Of a stretch of 64,000 nucleotides of DNA, positions 24,515 through 33,903 are shown in pieces. This DNA is from Opitutia bacterium. Its GTDB lineage: Bacteria > Verrucomicrobiota > Verrucomicrobiia > Opitutales > Opitutaceae. Within the stretch, counting starts at the first letter, position 1, and the number at the start of each line of letters is the position of its first letter. Below the pieces are notes generated by a model that saw nothing but the letters and a program-made list of their open reading frames with translations, did no database searches and had not been told where the DNA came from. The stretch spans positions 61,011 to 125,010 of the forward strand of contig PLOH01000105.1 of NCBI GenBank assembly GCA_003142955.1, read 5' to 3'. Position numbers and translations under genes: made by a program.

Positions 24515-26681
24515 CCCGTCTCTTCTCCGGTTGCGACTGGCGGCGATGCTGGCAATCGGTTTTTGTGCTTCGATCCCGATTGCCCGGTCAACCGATTCCG
24601 CCCCACTCATGGAAAACGACCTGATGCCCGTCCCGGCGCAGCTTCGCTTTTCCCCCGGACGGTTACGCGTGACCGAGACGTTTGCTGTCGCCGTGGGCGG
24701 CCACGATGATGCGCGCCTCCAGGCTGCCATATCCCGCGCGTTGCGCCGTTGGGAGGCGCGCACAGCTCTGAAACTGGACCGCGTGGCGGTCGCAAGCGCG
24801 GCCTCCGCGACGCTGGTGATCGACAGCCGGGAAGCGGGCCACTCCATCCCGTCCATCGATGAGGATGAATCGTACACCCTCGATATCACCGCTAGTAAGG
24901 CGACGTTGCGCGCCCCAAATGTGGTCGGTGTCCTGCGCGGACTAGAGACCTTGCTGCAGTTGCTCAACCGGGACGCCGACGGCTTTTTCCTGCCGGTCGT
25001 GAGCATCCACGACCGACCCCGTTTCGCCTGGCGCGGTCTCATGATCGACGTGGCGCGGCACTGGCAGCCGATCGACGTGATCAAACGCAACCTCGACGGC
25101 ATGGCGCTGGTGAAACTCAATGTGTTGCACCTCCATCTCACGGATGACCAGGGATTCCGGATCGAGAGCCGAACTCACCCCGAGCTGCAATCCAGCGGCT
25201 CGGATGGCCACTATTTCACCCAGGACCAGATCCGGGACATCATCGCCTATGCGCAGGCCCGCGGCATACGCGTGGTGCCGGAGTTTGACCTTCCCGGCCA
25301 CGCCACAAGTTGGGTCGTCTCTCATCCGGAATTGGCCAGCCTGCCCGGCCCCTATGCGATCGAACGTCACTGGGGAGTCTTTAACCCGGTGCTGGATCCG
25401 ACGAATGAGGCGCTCTACCGGTTGCTCGACGATTTTCTCGGCGAAATGGCACAACTGTTTCCGGATGCCTGCATCCACATCGGCGGTGACGAGAACAACG
25501 GGGTGCAGTGGAATGCCAGTCCGCGCATCCAGGCTTTCATCCGCGAACACGGTCTGAAAGACAACGCAGGACTGCACGCCTGGTTCAACCGCCGGCTGTC
25601 CGCAATCCTGGCCCGTCACGGCAAAACACTGATCGGCTGGGATGAAGTTTTGCATCCTGATCTGCCGCAACCTGCGATCATTCATTCGTGGCGGGGGCCG
25701 GAGTCACTCGCCGCCGCCGCACGCCAAGGATACCGCGGCATTCTCTCGAACGGCTATTACATCGATCTGATCCATCCGGCTTCCGAACACTACCTCAACG
25801 ACCCGCTGCCCGCGACGACCACGCTCACGATCGAGGAACAGCGGCGCGTCCTCGGCGGCGAGGCGACGATGTGGTCGGAATGGGTGACGCCCGCGACCAT
25901 CGATTCGCGCATCTGGCCGCGCACCGCCGCAATCGCCGAGCGCCTCTGGTCGCCCCGCGAAGTCTGTGACGTGAATGACATGTATCGCCGACTGGCGGTC
26001 GTCAGTGTCCGGCTGGAAGAGGTCGGCCTCGACGGGGAGAGGCAACACGGGTTCATGGTGCGGCACCTGGCTGGCGAGCAGGCTGCGGCCGAGGACGTGA
26101 AGGCTCTCCTGACACTTGCCGACATCATTGAGCCGGTGAAAGACTACCGGCGGGGGGGCCTCCAACCCGGGGTCGTTCAATCGGATCCACTCACGAACTT
26201 GGCGGACTGCGCGCGACCGGATAGCGCCGCGGCGCGGAGCTTCGCCGAATCGGTGAACCGGTTTCTGTTTCAGCCAGGTCAGCTCGATCGCGTTCAGGCC
26301 GCCAAGATCGTACAGCAGCTCGAGATTTGGAATGCCGCCGGCCGGAAGGTCGCCGGTCGCCCGGCAGGGACAGCTCCGGCCTTGAACGAAACGGCCAGCG
26401 TCGCGCAGGCGTTGGCCGAGATCAGCGTTGTGGGGCAGGACGCCATGCAAGCGCTCCTCTCGGGCCATGCTCCCGACGGCCGTTGGGTGATTCAGTGCCG
26501 CGCCCAGCTGCATCGGGCGACCGAGCCCGGCCCGGCCGCAGTTGAATTCCCCATCGTCCCGTCGCTCGAACTGCTGGTGGCGGCCGCCGCCGAACAAGAT
26601 CAACGCAGCAGCCTCGCGCCTGAGGCATGGCGCCAACATCTCCGTGCCATCGCGTTTCCCCCCGCACCGCCCACTTCCTGA
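24501..26681 (+). CDS. GH20 beta-N-acetylhexosaminidase, secreted
   Basis: 726 residues from the ATG at 24501, overlapping the end of nagB by 14 bases. It has a signal peptide (LAAMLAIGFCASIPIA). An N-terminal GH20b-like domain (about 40-155) is followed by the catalytic TIM barrel (160-500). Signature segments: FAWRGLMIDVARHW, HLHLTDDQGFRIES, GIRVVPEFDLPGHATSW and the catalytic D330-E331 pair in HIGGDENNGVQW. GH20 releases terminal beta-GlcNAc or GalNAc by substrate-assisted catalysis. The 200-residue C-terminal extension is unassigned. Translational overlap with nagB supports direct feeding of released GlcNAc into the deaminase pathway. Confidence 0.93.
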   Translation: MDNSSPSLLRLRLAAMLAIGFCASIPIARSTDSAPLMENDLMPVPAQLRFSPGRLRVTETFAVAVGGHDDARLQAAISRALRRWEARTALKLDRVAVASAASATLVIDSREAGHSIPSIDEDESYTLDITASKATLRAPNVVGVLRGLETLLQLLNRDADGFFLPVVSIHDRPRFAWRGLMIDVARHWQPIDVIKRNLDGMALVKLNVLHLHLTDDQGFRIESRTHPELQSSGSDGHYFTQDQIRDIIAYAQARGIRVVPEFDLPGHATSWVVSHPELASLPGPYAIERHWGVFNPVLDPTNEALYRLLDDFLGEMAQLFPDACIHIGGDENNGVQWNASPRIQAFIREHGLKDNAGLHAWFNRRLSAILARHGKTLIGWDEVLHPDLPQPAIIHSWRGPESLAAAARQGYRGILSNGYYIDLIHPASEHYLNDPLPATTTLTIEEQRRVLGGEATMWSEWVTPATIDSRIWPRTAAIAERLWSPREVCDVNDMYRRLAVVSVRLEEVGLDGERQHGFMVRHLAGEQAAAEDVKALLTLADIIEPVKDYRRGGLQPGVVQSDPLTNLADCARPDSAAARSFAESVNRFLFQPGQLDRVQAAKIVQQLEIWNAAGRKVAGRPAGTAPALNETASVAQALAEISVVGQDAMQALLSGHAPDGRWVIQCRAQLHRATEPGPAAVEFPIVPSLELLVAAAAEQDQRSSLAPEAWRQHLRAIAFPPAPPTS

Positions 26682-26784
26682 TCCGCTGCCTAGTCGCGGC
26701 GAATCTGGCTGAAAACACCATCTCTGACTAAGCCGTCCCAACGCAATAAACGCCGACCTCGCTCGTGAAAAGCGCTGCCCTCAA

Positions 26785-26853
26785 GTGATCGGTGTAGGAA
26801 GCCTGCTGGCAGGCGATCTCCACCTCTGAATCGCGAGCGAGCTCTCCTCCTAC
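26785..26853. repeat. GTAGG...CCTAC palindromic intergenic repeat (copy 3)
   Basis: The segment 26785-26817 is the reverse complement, with one mismatch, of 9734-9766. The element starts with GTAGGAAGCC and ends with CTCCTCCTAC, and contains a GCCTGC/GCAGGC hairpin plus TCGCGAGCGAGCTC, similar to the palindrome of copy 1. It occupies the 198-base gap between the GH20 and transporter genes, which are in the same direction, so it is not limited to convergent ends. Confidence 0.75.
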
Positions 26854-26879
26854 AATTTGCATAGAAACGGCTAAGGCCC

Positions 26880-28694
26880 ATGGACAACCCCACCGCAAAA
26901 GACGCGCCAAAGCCCGAAGCCCCCAAGAACGCCTACAATCGCTTTCTCCTGCTCGTCGCGGGTTTGGGCGGTCTGCTCTACGGCGTCGATGTCGGGATCA
27001 TCGCCGGCGCCCTGCCCTATTTGGAAGCCACCTCCGGTCTGAACGCCGGGCAGCTTTCGTTTATCGTGGCCGCCGTGCTGCTCGGCAGCGTGATCTCGAC
27101 CCTGTTTGCCGGCCTGCTCGCCGACTGGCTGGGGCGCAAGCCCCTCATGGTTCTCAGCGGCATTTTCTTTGTCGCCAGCATTCCGATCATCGCACTGGCC
27201 CACGGCTACGGGCCGCTGGTTCTTGGCCGACTGTTGCAGGGCATCAGCGCCGGTTTGATCGGCGTGGTCGTTCCGCTGTATCTCGCCGAATGTCTCGGCG
27301 CGGCCAACCGGGGGAAGGGTACCGGCATGTTCCAGTGGCTGCTGACCCTCGGCATCGTGGCGGCGGCGCTGATCGGCATGGTCTTCAGCATCCGGGTCAG
27401 AGCCGTGATGAAGCTCGGTGACGCGGCCCAACTCCTCGCGTTCCAGGACGCGGCATGGCGCAGCATCTTCTGGGCATCGCTGCCACCCGGCCTTCTGTTT
27501 GTGCTCGGCAGCCTGATGGTGGCGGAGTCGCCGCGCTGGCTCTTCCGTCGCGGTCGGAAGGAGGCGGCCCATGCCGCCCTGCTGCGCTCCCGCACCGCCG
27601 CCCAGGCCGACGTCGAATTACAGGAAATGGAGGTCACCATGGCCGCCGAGAAAGCCGGGACAGCAGCGGGCGGCGGAAAGATCAGGGAATCGCTGCTGCG
27701 GCGCAAGTACGTGATCCCGTTCGTTCTCGCGTGCGTCATCCTGGCCTGCAACCAGGCCACCGGAGTGAATTCGATCATTGGATACAACACCACGATCCTC
27801 CTCCAAAGCGGCCTTTCCGACGTCCAGGCCCACTGGGGCTATGTCATCCTCACATTGGTGAATTTCCTCCTGACGATCGGCGGCGTTCTGCTCGTCGACC
27901 GCAAGGGGCGGAAGTTCCTGCTGTCGCTGGGCAGTGCCGGCATCATTGTTTCACTGGTGGTGGCGGGCATGCTTTTCCGCCAGACGGAGCGATTGCGCGT
28001 CGATGCTCATGCCGCGCTTCAGGCCATGGTTCTCCCGGAGCAGAAGCTCACGCTCGCGTTTGACCAGACGACCGCAGATCATTTCGTCGCAACCGTGCGC
28101 GACCTCGATCCGGCGCTTGTGGGCCGGCCGGTGACTCTGACCGTCATCTATTCCTACGGCGGGTTTCGCGTCGCCACGAACGTTGCGCGGTCCGATGACC
28201 CGCTGGCAGCCCCGATCGAGCTCAGCCGGAAGAACTGCCTGCCCTCCACCAAGGTTGCGGCGTTCTTCTCGAATCCGTTGGCCGATCTGGACCAGGCTCG
28301 CGCCGCGCCGTTAACGATCGAGAACGCGTTGATCACGCCCGTGCCGGGCACCCGCCAGGGGTGGCTGACCGCCATTTCGATCTTTTGCTTCATGGCGTTT
28401 TTCGCCGTCGGTCCCGGCGTTTGTGTGTGGCTCGCGCTCTCCGAGTTGATGCCCACCCGGATCCGCTCCAATGGCATGAGCATCGCCTTGCTGGTCAACC
28501 AGGCAGTCTCCACGACCATCGCCGCCACGTTTCTGCCCACCGTCGGCCGGTACGGCTATTCGACCATGTTCTTCGCCTTTGCCGGCTTCACGGTGATTTA
28601 CTTCATCACCGCTGCGTTCTTCCTGCCGGAGACCATGGGCAAGACCCTCGAGGAGATCGAGGAACATTTTGAGAAAATCCCGTCCAAGGCCTAA
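26880..28694 (+). CDS. MFS sugar porter with large extracytoplasmic insertion
   Basis: 604 residues, longer than the usual 450-500 for sugar porters. Motifs of the family: GLLYGVDVGIIAGALPY in helix 1, LADWLGRKPLMV (DxxGRK loop), GRLLQGISAGLIGVVVPLYL, AESPRWLFRRGRKEAA, and the C-terminal half motifs VDRKGRKFLL and PETMGKTLEEIEEHF. Between residues about 372 and 492 lies a non-hydrophobic insertion of about 120 residues containing LTVIYSYGGFRVATNVA. It replaces a short periplasmic loop and may help bind oligosaccharides. The position between GH20 and GH89 suggests GlcNAc or a small GlcNAc-oligomer as substrate, by proton symport. The stop falls 4 bases before the GH89 start. Confidence 0.85.
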   Translation: MDNPTAKDAPKPEAPKNAYNRFLLLVAGLGGLLYGVDVGIIAGALPYLEATSGLNAGQLSFIVAAVLLGSVISTLFAGLLADWLGRKPLMVLSGIFFVASIPIIALAHGYGPLVLGRLLQGISAGLIGVVVPLYLAECLGAANRGKGTGMFQWLLTLGIVAAALIGMVFSIRVRAVMKLGDAAQLLAFQDAAWRSIFWASLPPGLLFVLGSLMVAESPRWLFRRGRKEAAHAALLRSRTAAQADVELQEMEVTMAAEKAGTAAGGGKIRESLLRRKYVIPFVLACVILACNQATGVNSIIGYNTTILLQSGLSDVQAHWGYVILTLVNFLLTIGGVLLVDRKGRKFLLSLGSAGIIVSLVVAGMLFRQTERLRVDAHAALQAMVLPEQKLTLAFDQTTADHFVATVRDLDPALVGRPVTLTVIYSYGGFRVATNVARSDDPLAAPIELSRKNCLPSTKVAAFFSNPLADLDQARAAPLTIENALITPVPGTRQGWLTAISIFCFMAFFAVGPGVCVWLALSELMPTRIRSNGMSIALLVNQAVSTTIAATFLPTVGRYGYSTMFFAFAGFTVIYFITAAFFLPETMGKTLEEIEEHFEKIPSKA

Positions 28695-28698
28695 AATC

Positions 28699-30942
28699 AT
28701 GATCAGAACTCGCTCCATCTGGCAGCTGCTTCTTTGGGCGATCTTCGTCGCCGGCCAATCGATGCTGCCGGCCCAGGCGGCCAGCGCCCCTCGCTCGCCT
28801 GATTCAATCGCCACGAAACAGGCGGCCGTCGACCTGATTAGTCGCGTCATTCCATCGCACGCTGCCGATTTCGCCGTGGAGGTAATCTCTCCTGACGACG
28901 GCCGCGATGTTTTTGAGATTGAAAGTCTCGGCGGAAAGATCGTTTTGCGGGGCAACAATGGCGTCGCCCTCGCTTCGGCCCTGAATCGCTACCTGGAAGA
29001 GTTCGGCCGCTGCGAGATCTCCTGGAACTGCGGAAATCAACTGGCGTTGCCGAAAACGCCGCCGCCCGTGGATCGGACGATCCGCGTCGTCAGCCCCTAT
29101 GCGTTCCGGTACGCCTACAATTACTGCACGCACGGCTATACCATGGCGTGGTGGGACTGGCCACGCTGGGAGCGCGAGCTTGATTTCCTCGCCCTCAAAG
29201 GCGTGAACCTTGCCCTCATCATCGAGGGACACGAGCAGGTCTGGATCAATGCGCTCCAGAAGTTCGGTTACACCGATTCCGCGGTGAGAAGCTGGCTGTG
29301 CCTGCCTTCGCACCAGCCGTGGCAATATATGTCCAACATCGAGGATTACGGCGGGCCGGTGCCGCCGGCCGTCGTCGAAAAGCGCCTCGCCCTCGGCCGG
29401 AAGATCGTCGCCCGCCTGCGCGAACTCGGCATGGAACCGGTGTTGCAGGGCTACTACGGCATCGTGCCTTCCGACTTCAAAACGCGGTTTCCGGAGGCGA
29501 AGATCCATCAGCAGGGCCAGTGGGCCGGCAGCAAGCGGCCGGACATGCTCGATCCGCTCGACCCCCTATTTCCAAAGGTGGCGGCGGCGATCTATGAAGC
29601 GCAGTCCGGCCTCCTGGGGGGAGCGAGATTCCTTGCGGCCGATCCATTTCACGAAGGCGGCGATCCAACCGGCATCGATCTCGCGGCCTGCGGCCAGGCA
29701 ATTTTCGGGGCGATGGCGAAAGCCCGGCCGGATGTGACCTGGGTGCTGCAGTCGTGGCAGGACAACCCGCGCCAGTCGATGCTCGACGGACTGGACAAAA
29801 CCAGGCTCCTGGTGCTCGACCTCTTCTGCGAAAACAAGGAGAACTGGCGGGAGCGCGGACAATTCGGTCACACGCCGTGGCTGTGGTGCACGATCCACAA
29901 TTTCGGGGGCAACGTCGGCTTGTCCGGCCGGCTGGACGCTCTGCGCGAAGCACCGGTCCGGGCGTTAGCCGAGGCCGGCCCGGGCAAAGGTCAGATGCGC
30001 GGGATCGGCGCGTTGATGGAAGGAAGTGAGACGCAGCCGCTGCTTTGGGAGATGTTCTTCGGCAACGCCTGGCGGAGCGAGGCGCCCGACGCCGCGCGCT
30101 GGCTGAGCGATTACGGTCGCCGACGGTATGGGGCGCAGGCGCCGGCGGCGGTACGCGCCCTGCAGATTCTGAGGGAAACTGTTTATGGTTCTGCGGTCGT
30201 CGATTATCCGTTGAATTCGGTCGTCTGCGCGCGACCTTCGCTCGAGCCCTATCCGAAGGCGCGCCTCTGGGGCTCGACCCAGCCGTACTACGACACCACC
30301 CGCGTGGTCGATGCCTGGAGGTTGTTGCTGGAGGCCGCGGACGCCTGTGGCGCGAGCGACGGCTATCGTTACGACCTGGCCGACGTCGGTCGACAAGTGC
30401 TAGCCGACCTGGCGGGACGCTACCACCGGGCCATCATCCAGGCCTATGCGCGCAAGGACGCCGCCGCAGTGAGCCAGTTGAGCGACCGGATGCTCGGCCT
30501 GATCCGCGATCTCGACGCCCTGCTCGCCACGCGAAGGGAATTCCTTCTCGGGGTCTGGCTGGCCGACGCCCGCAACAACGGCACGACGAAGGACGAGCAG
30601 GATCTTTGCGAACGCAACGCGCGGGAATTGCTGACGACCTGGAACCGGCAGGATGCCATCACCGACTATGCCAACCGGCAGTGGTCCGGTTTGGTCGGCA
30701 CCTTCTATTATCAGCGCTGGCAACTCTGGCTCGGCGCGCTGCAATCCGCGATCGCCTCCGGCCAGGCGGTCGACGTCGCGGCGGCGCGCGCGCAGATTCG
30801 CGAGAATGATCTGGCCTGGACGCGCCGGCATGAAACCTATCCGACCAGCCCGGACGGGGAAACGATCGCGATTTCCCGCCGGCTTTTCCAAACGTACTGT
30901 GCGGACGCTTCCGACAAAACGCTGGGCGTGGTTTCAGATTAG
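28699..30942 (+). CDS. GH89 alpha-N-acetylglucosaminidase (NAGLU-type), secreted
   Basis: 747 residues from the ATG at 28699, four bases after the transporter stop. Signal peptide LLLWAIFVAGQSMLPAQAA. Domains as in NAGLU: small N-terminal alpha/beta domain (about 35-125), TIM barrel (about 130-450) and an alpha-helical C-terminal domain. Characteristic text: YNYCTHGYTMAWWDWPRWER, ALKGVNLALIIEGHEQVW, LQGYYGIVPSDF and DPFHEGGDPTG (likely acid/base Glu). The later IGALMEGSETQPLLWEMFF holds the likely nucleophile Glu. GH89 removes terminal alpha-linked GlcNAc, as in heparan sulfate or alpha-GlcNAc-capped mucin glycans. It is the last gene of the GlcNAc unit. Confidence 0.92.
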   Translation: MIRTRSIWQLLLWAIFVAGQSMLPAQAASAPRSPDSIATKQAAVDLISRVIPSHAADFAVEVISPDDGRDVFEIESLGGKIVLRGNNGVALASALNRYLEEFGRCEISWNCGNQLALPKTPPPVDRTIRVVSPYAFRYAYNYCTHGYTMAWWDWPRWERELDFLALKGVNLALIIEGHEQVWINALQKFGYTDSAVRSWLCLPSHQPWQYMSNIEDYGGPVPPAVVEKRLALGRKIVARLRELGMEPVLQGYYGIVPSDFKTRFPEAKIHQQGQWAGSKRPDMLDPLDPLFPKVAAAIYEAQSGLLGGARFLAADPFHEGGDPTGIDLAACGQAIFGAMAKARPDVTWVLQSWQDNPRQSMLDGLDKTRLLVLDLFCENKENWRERGQFGHTPWLWCTIHNFGGNVGLSGRLDALREAPVRALAEAGPGKGQMRGIGALMEGSETQPLLWEMFFGNAWRSEAPDAARWLSDYGRRRYGAQAPAAVRALQILRETVYGSAVVDYPLNSVVCARPSLEPYPKARLWGSTQPYYDTTRVVDAWRLLLEAADACGASDGYRYDLADVGRQVLADLAGRYHRAIIQAYARKDAAAVSQLSDRMLGLIRDLDALLATRREFLLGVWLADARNNGTTKDEQDLCERNARELLTTWNRQDAITDYANRQWSGLVGTFYYQRWQLWLGALQSAIASGQAVDVAAARAQIRENDLAWTRRHETYPTSPDGETIAISRRLFQTYCADASDKTLGVVSD

Positions 30943-31087
30943 GGCGCACCCGCAAACCGGCCGGTCAGCGCGAGGTGAGCGAAGCGCGCCGCGGAGATCC
31001 CCCCTGCTCCGTTCGAGTTCCTAGACATCACGCACTCGCCGACGGCGGCTTGTGGACCGGCAAAACGAGGACAACAGTGTGTGATTC

Positions 31088-32224
31088 ATGAGAACGCCCC
31101 AGCCATCCAGCCCCGTTTCCCGTCGAGTGTTCCTTGGCCAGCTGGTCGTGGCCGCGGCTCTGGTATTGGCGCCGCGCCGCGGTCGCGCTCTCGAACCGCT
31201 CCCGCAGACAAAAAAGCTCGGGGTGGCGCTCGTCGGGCTTGGCGGCTATTCCACGCACCAGCTCGGGCCGGCATTGCGCGCAACCCGGCATTGTCGGCTC
31301 ACCGGAGTCGTCACCGGCAGCCGGGAAAAGGGCGTCAAGTGGGCGCATAACTACGGATTCCCGGAAAGAAACGTCTTTAGCTACGACACGATGGAGCGGA
31401 TGGCCGGTAATCCCGACATCGACATCGTCTATGTGGTGACGCCCAACCTCCTGCATGCCGGGCATTGCATCGCCGCGGCAAAAGCCGGCAAGCATGTCAT
31501 CTGTGAAAAGCCGATGGCCACCTCGGTGGCCGATTGCGACGCCATGATTGCCGCCTGCCGCGCAGCGGGCGTTCGGCTGACCGTTGGTTACCGGCTGCAC
31601 TACGAACCGCATCACGCCGAGTTTGCCCGGCTGGCGCGTGAAAAAGTCATCGGCCCGTTCCTGCGGATGAGCGGGGCCAATGGATTCGAGATGAATTCGT
31701 CGGCCACCGCGAAGACAGCGTGGCGCCTGGACAAGAGGCTGGCGGGCGGGGGCCCCTTGATGGACATGGGGGTGTACGTCATCCAGGCCGCCTGCATGGC
31801 CAAAGTGGAGGAGGCGCCGGTGGCAGTGACGGCACAGTTCGGCCCGGTGACGAGGCCCAAGGTCTTTTCGGAAGTCGAGGAATCGATCACCTGGACGATG
31901 GAATTCGCCGGCGGGGCTGTGGCGAACTGCCGGGCAACGTATGGAGAACAAGTGAGCAACTTCCGCGCGGAGGCCGATCATGGCTGGGCGCAGTTCGAAG
32001 ACCCCGCATTCTACTATGCTGAGCCGATGCTGACGACGTCCCGCGGGCCGGTGAATCTTCCCAAAGTCAACCATCAGGTGGCGCAGCTCGACGGCATGGC
32101 GATGGAACTGCTGGACGGTCGGCCGTCGCTCGCGCCGGGTGAGATGGGCCGCCGGGACATCGCGATCGCCGAGGCAATCTACGCTGCCGCGAAGAGCAGC
32201 CGGCGCGTGGAGGTCCAGGCCTAG
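31088..32224 (+). CDS. Tat-exported Gfo/Idh/MocA oxidoreductase (GFOR-like)
   Basis: 378 residues. The N-terminus SRRVFLGQLVVAAALVLAP is a twin-arginine signal, so the protein is probably exported with its NADP bound, as for Zymomonas glucose-fructose oxidoreductase. Rossmann loop GVALVGLGGYSTHQLGP, the EKP motif CEKPMATSVADCDAM, LTVGYRLHYEPHH and GGGPLMDMGVYVIQAAC are family hallmarks. Extracytoplasmic members use tightly bound cofactor and paired sugar substrates. It lies 145 bases after the GH89 gene in the same direction and may or may not share its promoter. Confidence 0.88.
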   Translation: MRTPQPSSPVSRRVFLGQLVVAAALVLAPRRGRALEPLPQTKKLGVALVGLGGYSTHQLGPALRATRHCRLTGVVTGSREKGVKWAHNYGFPERNVFSYDTMERMAGNPDIDIVYVVTPNLLHAGHCIAAAKAGKHVICEKPMATSVADCDAMIAACRAAGVRLTVGYRLHYEPHHAEFARLAREKVIGPFLRMSGANGFEMNSSATAKTAWRLDKRLAGGGPLMDMGVYVIQAACMAKVEEAPVAVTAQFGPVTRPKVFSEVEESITWTMEFAGGAVANCRATYGEQVSNFRAEADHGWAQFEDPAFYYAEPMLTTSRGPVNLPKVNHQVAQLDGMAMELLDGRPSLAPGEMGRRDIAIAEAIYAAAKSSRRVEVQA

Positions 32225-32326
32225 GCGGGGGTTCGCCCGCAACATCACCGGCCGGCGTAGGTCTATTCCGTTCGTATGCTCGACCTGACTTCCCGTAATC
32301 ACCGAGTCAGTCTTTTTGGGACACCG

Positions 32327-33472
32327 ATGCGAATAGACTGCTTAACGCGTGCTTTCCCTTTCCTCCGGCATGTTATCACCGTCGCTGCAATGCTGATCGG
32401 AATGGTGGCGGCCTTTGTTTCGGTTCCGGCATCGGCCGGCCCGCCCGTTGGGATCAACCTCAACTACGCGGGTGATTGGGCCCCCGGCCTGCTGTTCGCG
32501 GACGCGTTCAAGCAATCGCGAAACTGGACCACCGCTTCGGGGGCGGCTGCCCCGATCGACTCCAATGGCTGGCCGACGCAAGACGCGAACATCTACGTGT
32601 GGGCTGGACAGGCGCTCAATATGAGCGGGACCTACGCCTTGTCGTTCAGCGGGCAGGCCACCGTCAGCGGCAGCGGCGGGGCGTTTTCAAACCAAGCCTA
32701 CGATCCATCAGCCAACCTCATCACTGCCACGGTGACGATGACCAATGCCGATCTGAACCTGACGTTCACGAACACCCGTCGGACATCGTCGAGCGCCACG
32801 AACACGGGCATCACCAATGCCAGGCTGATGCGGCCAACCTCGTATGGAGCGGGCACGAGCTACCCCACGTCCACCAACTTTACGACCCCGATCAAGGACT
32901 TGATCAAAAAGTTTGGGACCATCCGATTCATGGATTTTCTGGCCACGAACGGCAATGCCCAGCTCAATTGGAGCGACCGCGTTCCACCGACGTATGCTTC
33001 CGATGTGGTCGCCGCCCCCGGCTACGGCTGGGAGGGCAAAGGATGTCCTTGGGAGTATACTGCCGCGATCAGCGAGGTGAACGCGGGGGGATCCCCGCTG
33101 AACTTCGACGGCGACACCAATGACTGGAATTGGGCGGCCCGTCGCACCGCCAAGCGGACCGTCGAGATCAGCACTATTTTCCGACGGGTTTTCGGCAGTG
33201 GCGCCATGATGGCACGCGTGCGGCCGGTCTTGGAATCTCAGGAAGGTTACGTCGCGTTCTGGCTGCTCCAGCAGACGCATATGCTTGAGGACTATTATAA
33301 TTGCGCCAGTCGCGTGGCGACTCCTCATCCGCCCGGTTATTATATCTATGGCGGTGGCGGTTCCGCTTACTACAATCCCGACAACAGCAGCGACGCTCTT
33401 TCGCTCTCGAACATCTGGACGAGCAGCACGTTCGCCAACGCCGCGTGGGCGCCGGTCTGGCCGATTGGGTGA
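32327..33472 (+). CDS. Cellulose-binding-like secreted protein, rearranged and truncated
   Basis: 381 residues from the ATG at 32327, with a signal peptide (VITVAAMLIGMVAAFVSVPA). The body opens with VGINLNYAGDWAPGLLFADA and later has SPLNFDGDTNDWNWAARRTA and YYIYGGGGSAYYNPDNSSDA. These match, from memory of the family, large Verrucomicrobia proteins annotated as cellulose-binding that carry a glycosidase-like barrel. Compared with that pattern, the part between GCPWEY and AAISEVNAGG appears deleted in frame, including the segment with YVEYSNE. The protein stops at 33472 just after an aromatic WAPVW. A DUF4214-like stretch follows in another frame. The product is probably non-functional. Confidence 0.6.
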   Translation: MRIDCLTRAFPFLRHVITVAAMLIGMVAAFVSVPASAGPPVGINLNYAGDWAPGLLFADAFKQSRNWTTASGAAAPIDSNGWPTQDANIYVWAGQALNMSGTYALSFSGQATVSGSGGAFSNQAYDPSANLITATVTMTNADLNLTFTNTRRTSSSATNTGITNARLMRPTSYGAGTSYPTSTNFTTPIKDLIKKFGTIRFMDFLATNGNAQLNWSDRVPPTYASDVVAAPGYGWEGKGCPWEYTAAISEVNAGGSPLNFDGDTNDWNWAARRTAKRTVEISTIFRRVFGSGAMMARVRPVLESQEGYVAFWLLQQTHMLEDYYNCASRVATPHPPGYYIYGGGGSAYYNPDNSSDALSLSNIWTSSTFANAAWAPVWPIG

Positions 33473-33705
33473 TGCATCTGAATACCGGAGCGAGCCGCGG
33501 GCAGGTACTGATCGGTTTCTTGGAATCGCCGGAGGCGGTTCATCTGTTCGCCCCGACGGTGCGCACGTTCCTGAGTTATTTCACCTTCCTCAACGCCACG
33601 CCCGCCCAGTCGGATCTCGACTATTGGAAAAACTACCTCGCCACGCTCGGCGGCCAGGTGCGCGCCGATCTGCTCGCCGATCCCGGGTTTGCCAATGGAG
33701 GTTAG
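33449..33705 (+). pseudogene. DUF4214-like C-terminal fragment
   Basis: In a frame different from the upstream gene, the sequence encodes GLADWVMHLNTGASRGQVLI, GFLESPEAVHLFAPTV and DYWKNYLATLGGQVRADL, then stops at 33705. This is the DUF4214 pattern (helical repeats with GFxxSxE), normally found at the C-terminus of large secreted proteins. It joins the truncated cellulose-binding-like gene around 33450, apparently by deletion. There is no own start. The next 198 bases (33706-33903) contain nothing recognisable. Confidence 0.6.
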
Positions 33706-33903
33706 TGCTCGGGTACTATGGGCTGCTGCGCGCCGATATCGGTGCCGGCGCGGTCCGGCAGGATTCGCAATGCCGACTGCTCTCCCTGCGGGATTCTGGT
33801 GTTGGCACCGCTTGCCTCCCCACAATGCTTGCCTCGTTTCGGGGCCCATGCCAGATTTTGGTGATTCGGCGAGGGTTTTCACCGCGTGCGGCGTAATACG
33901 GAC

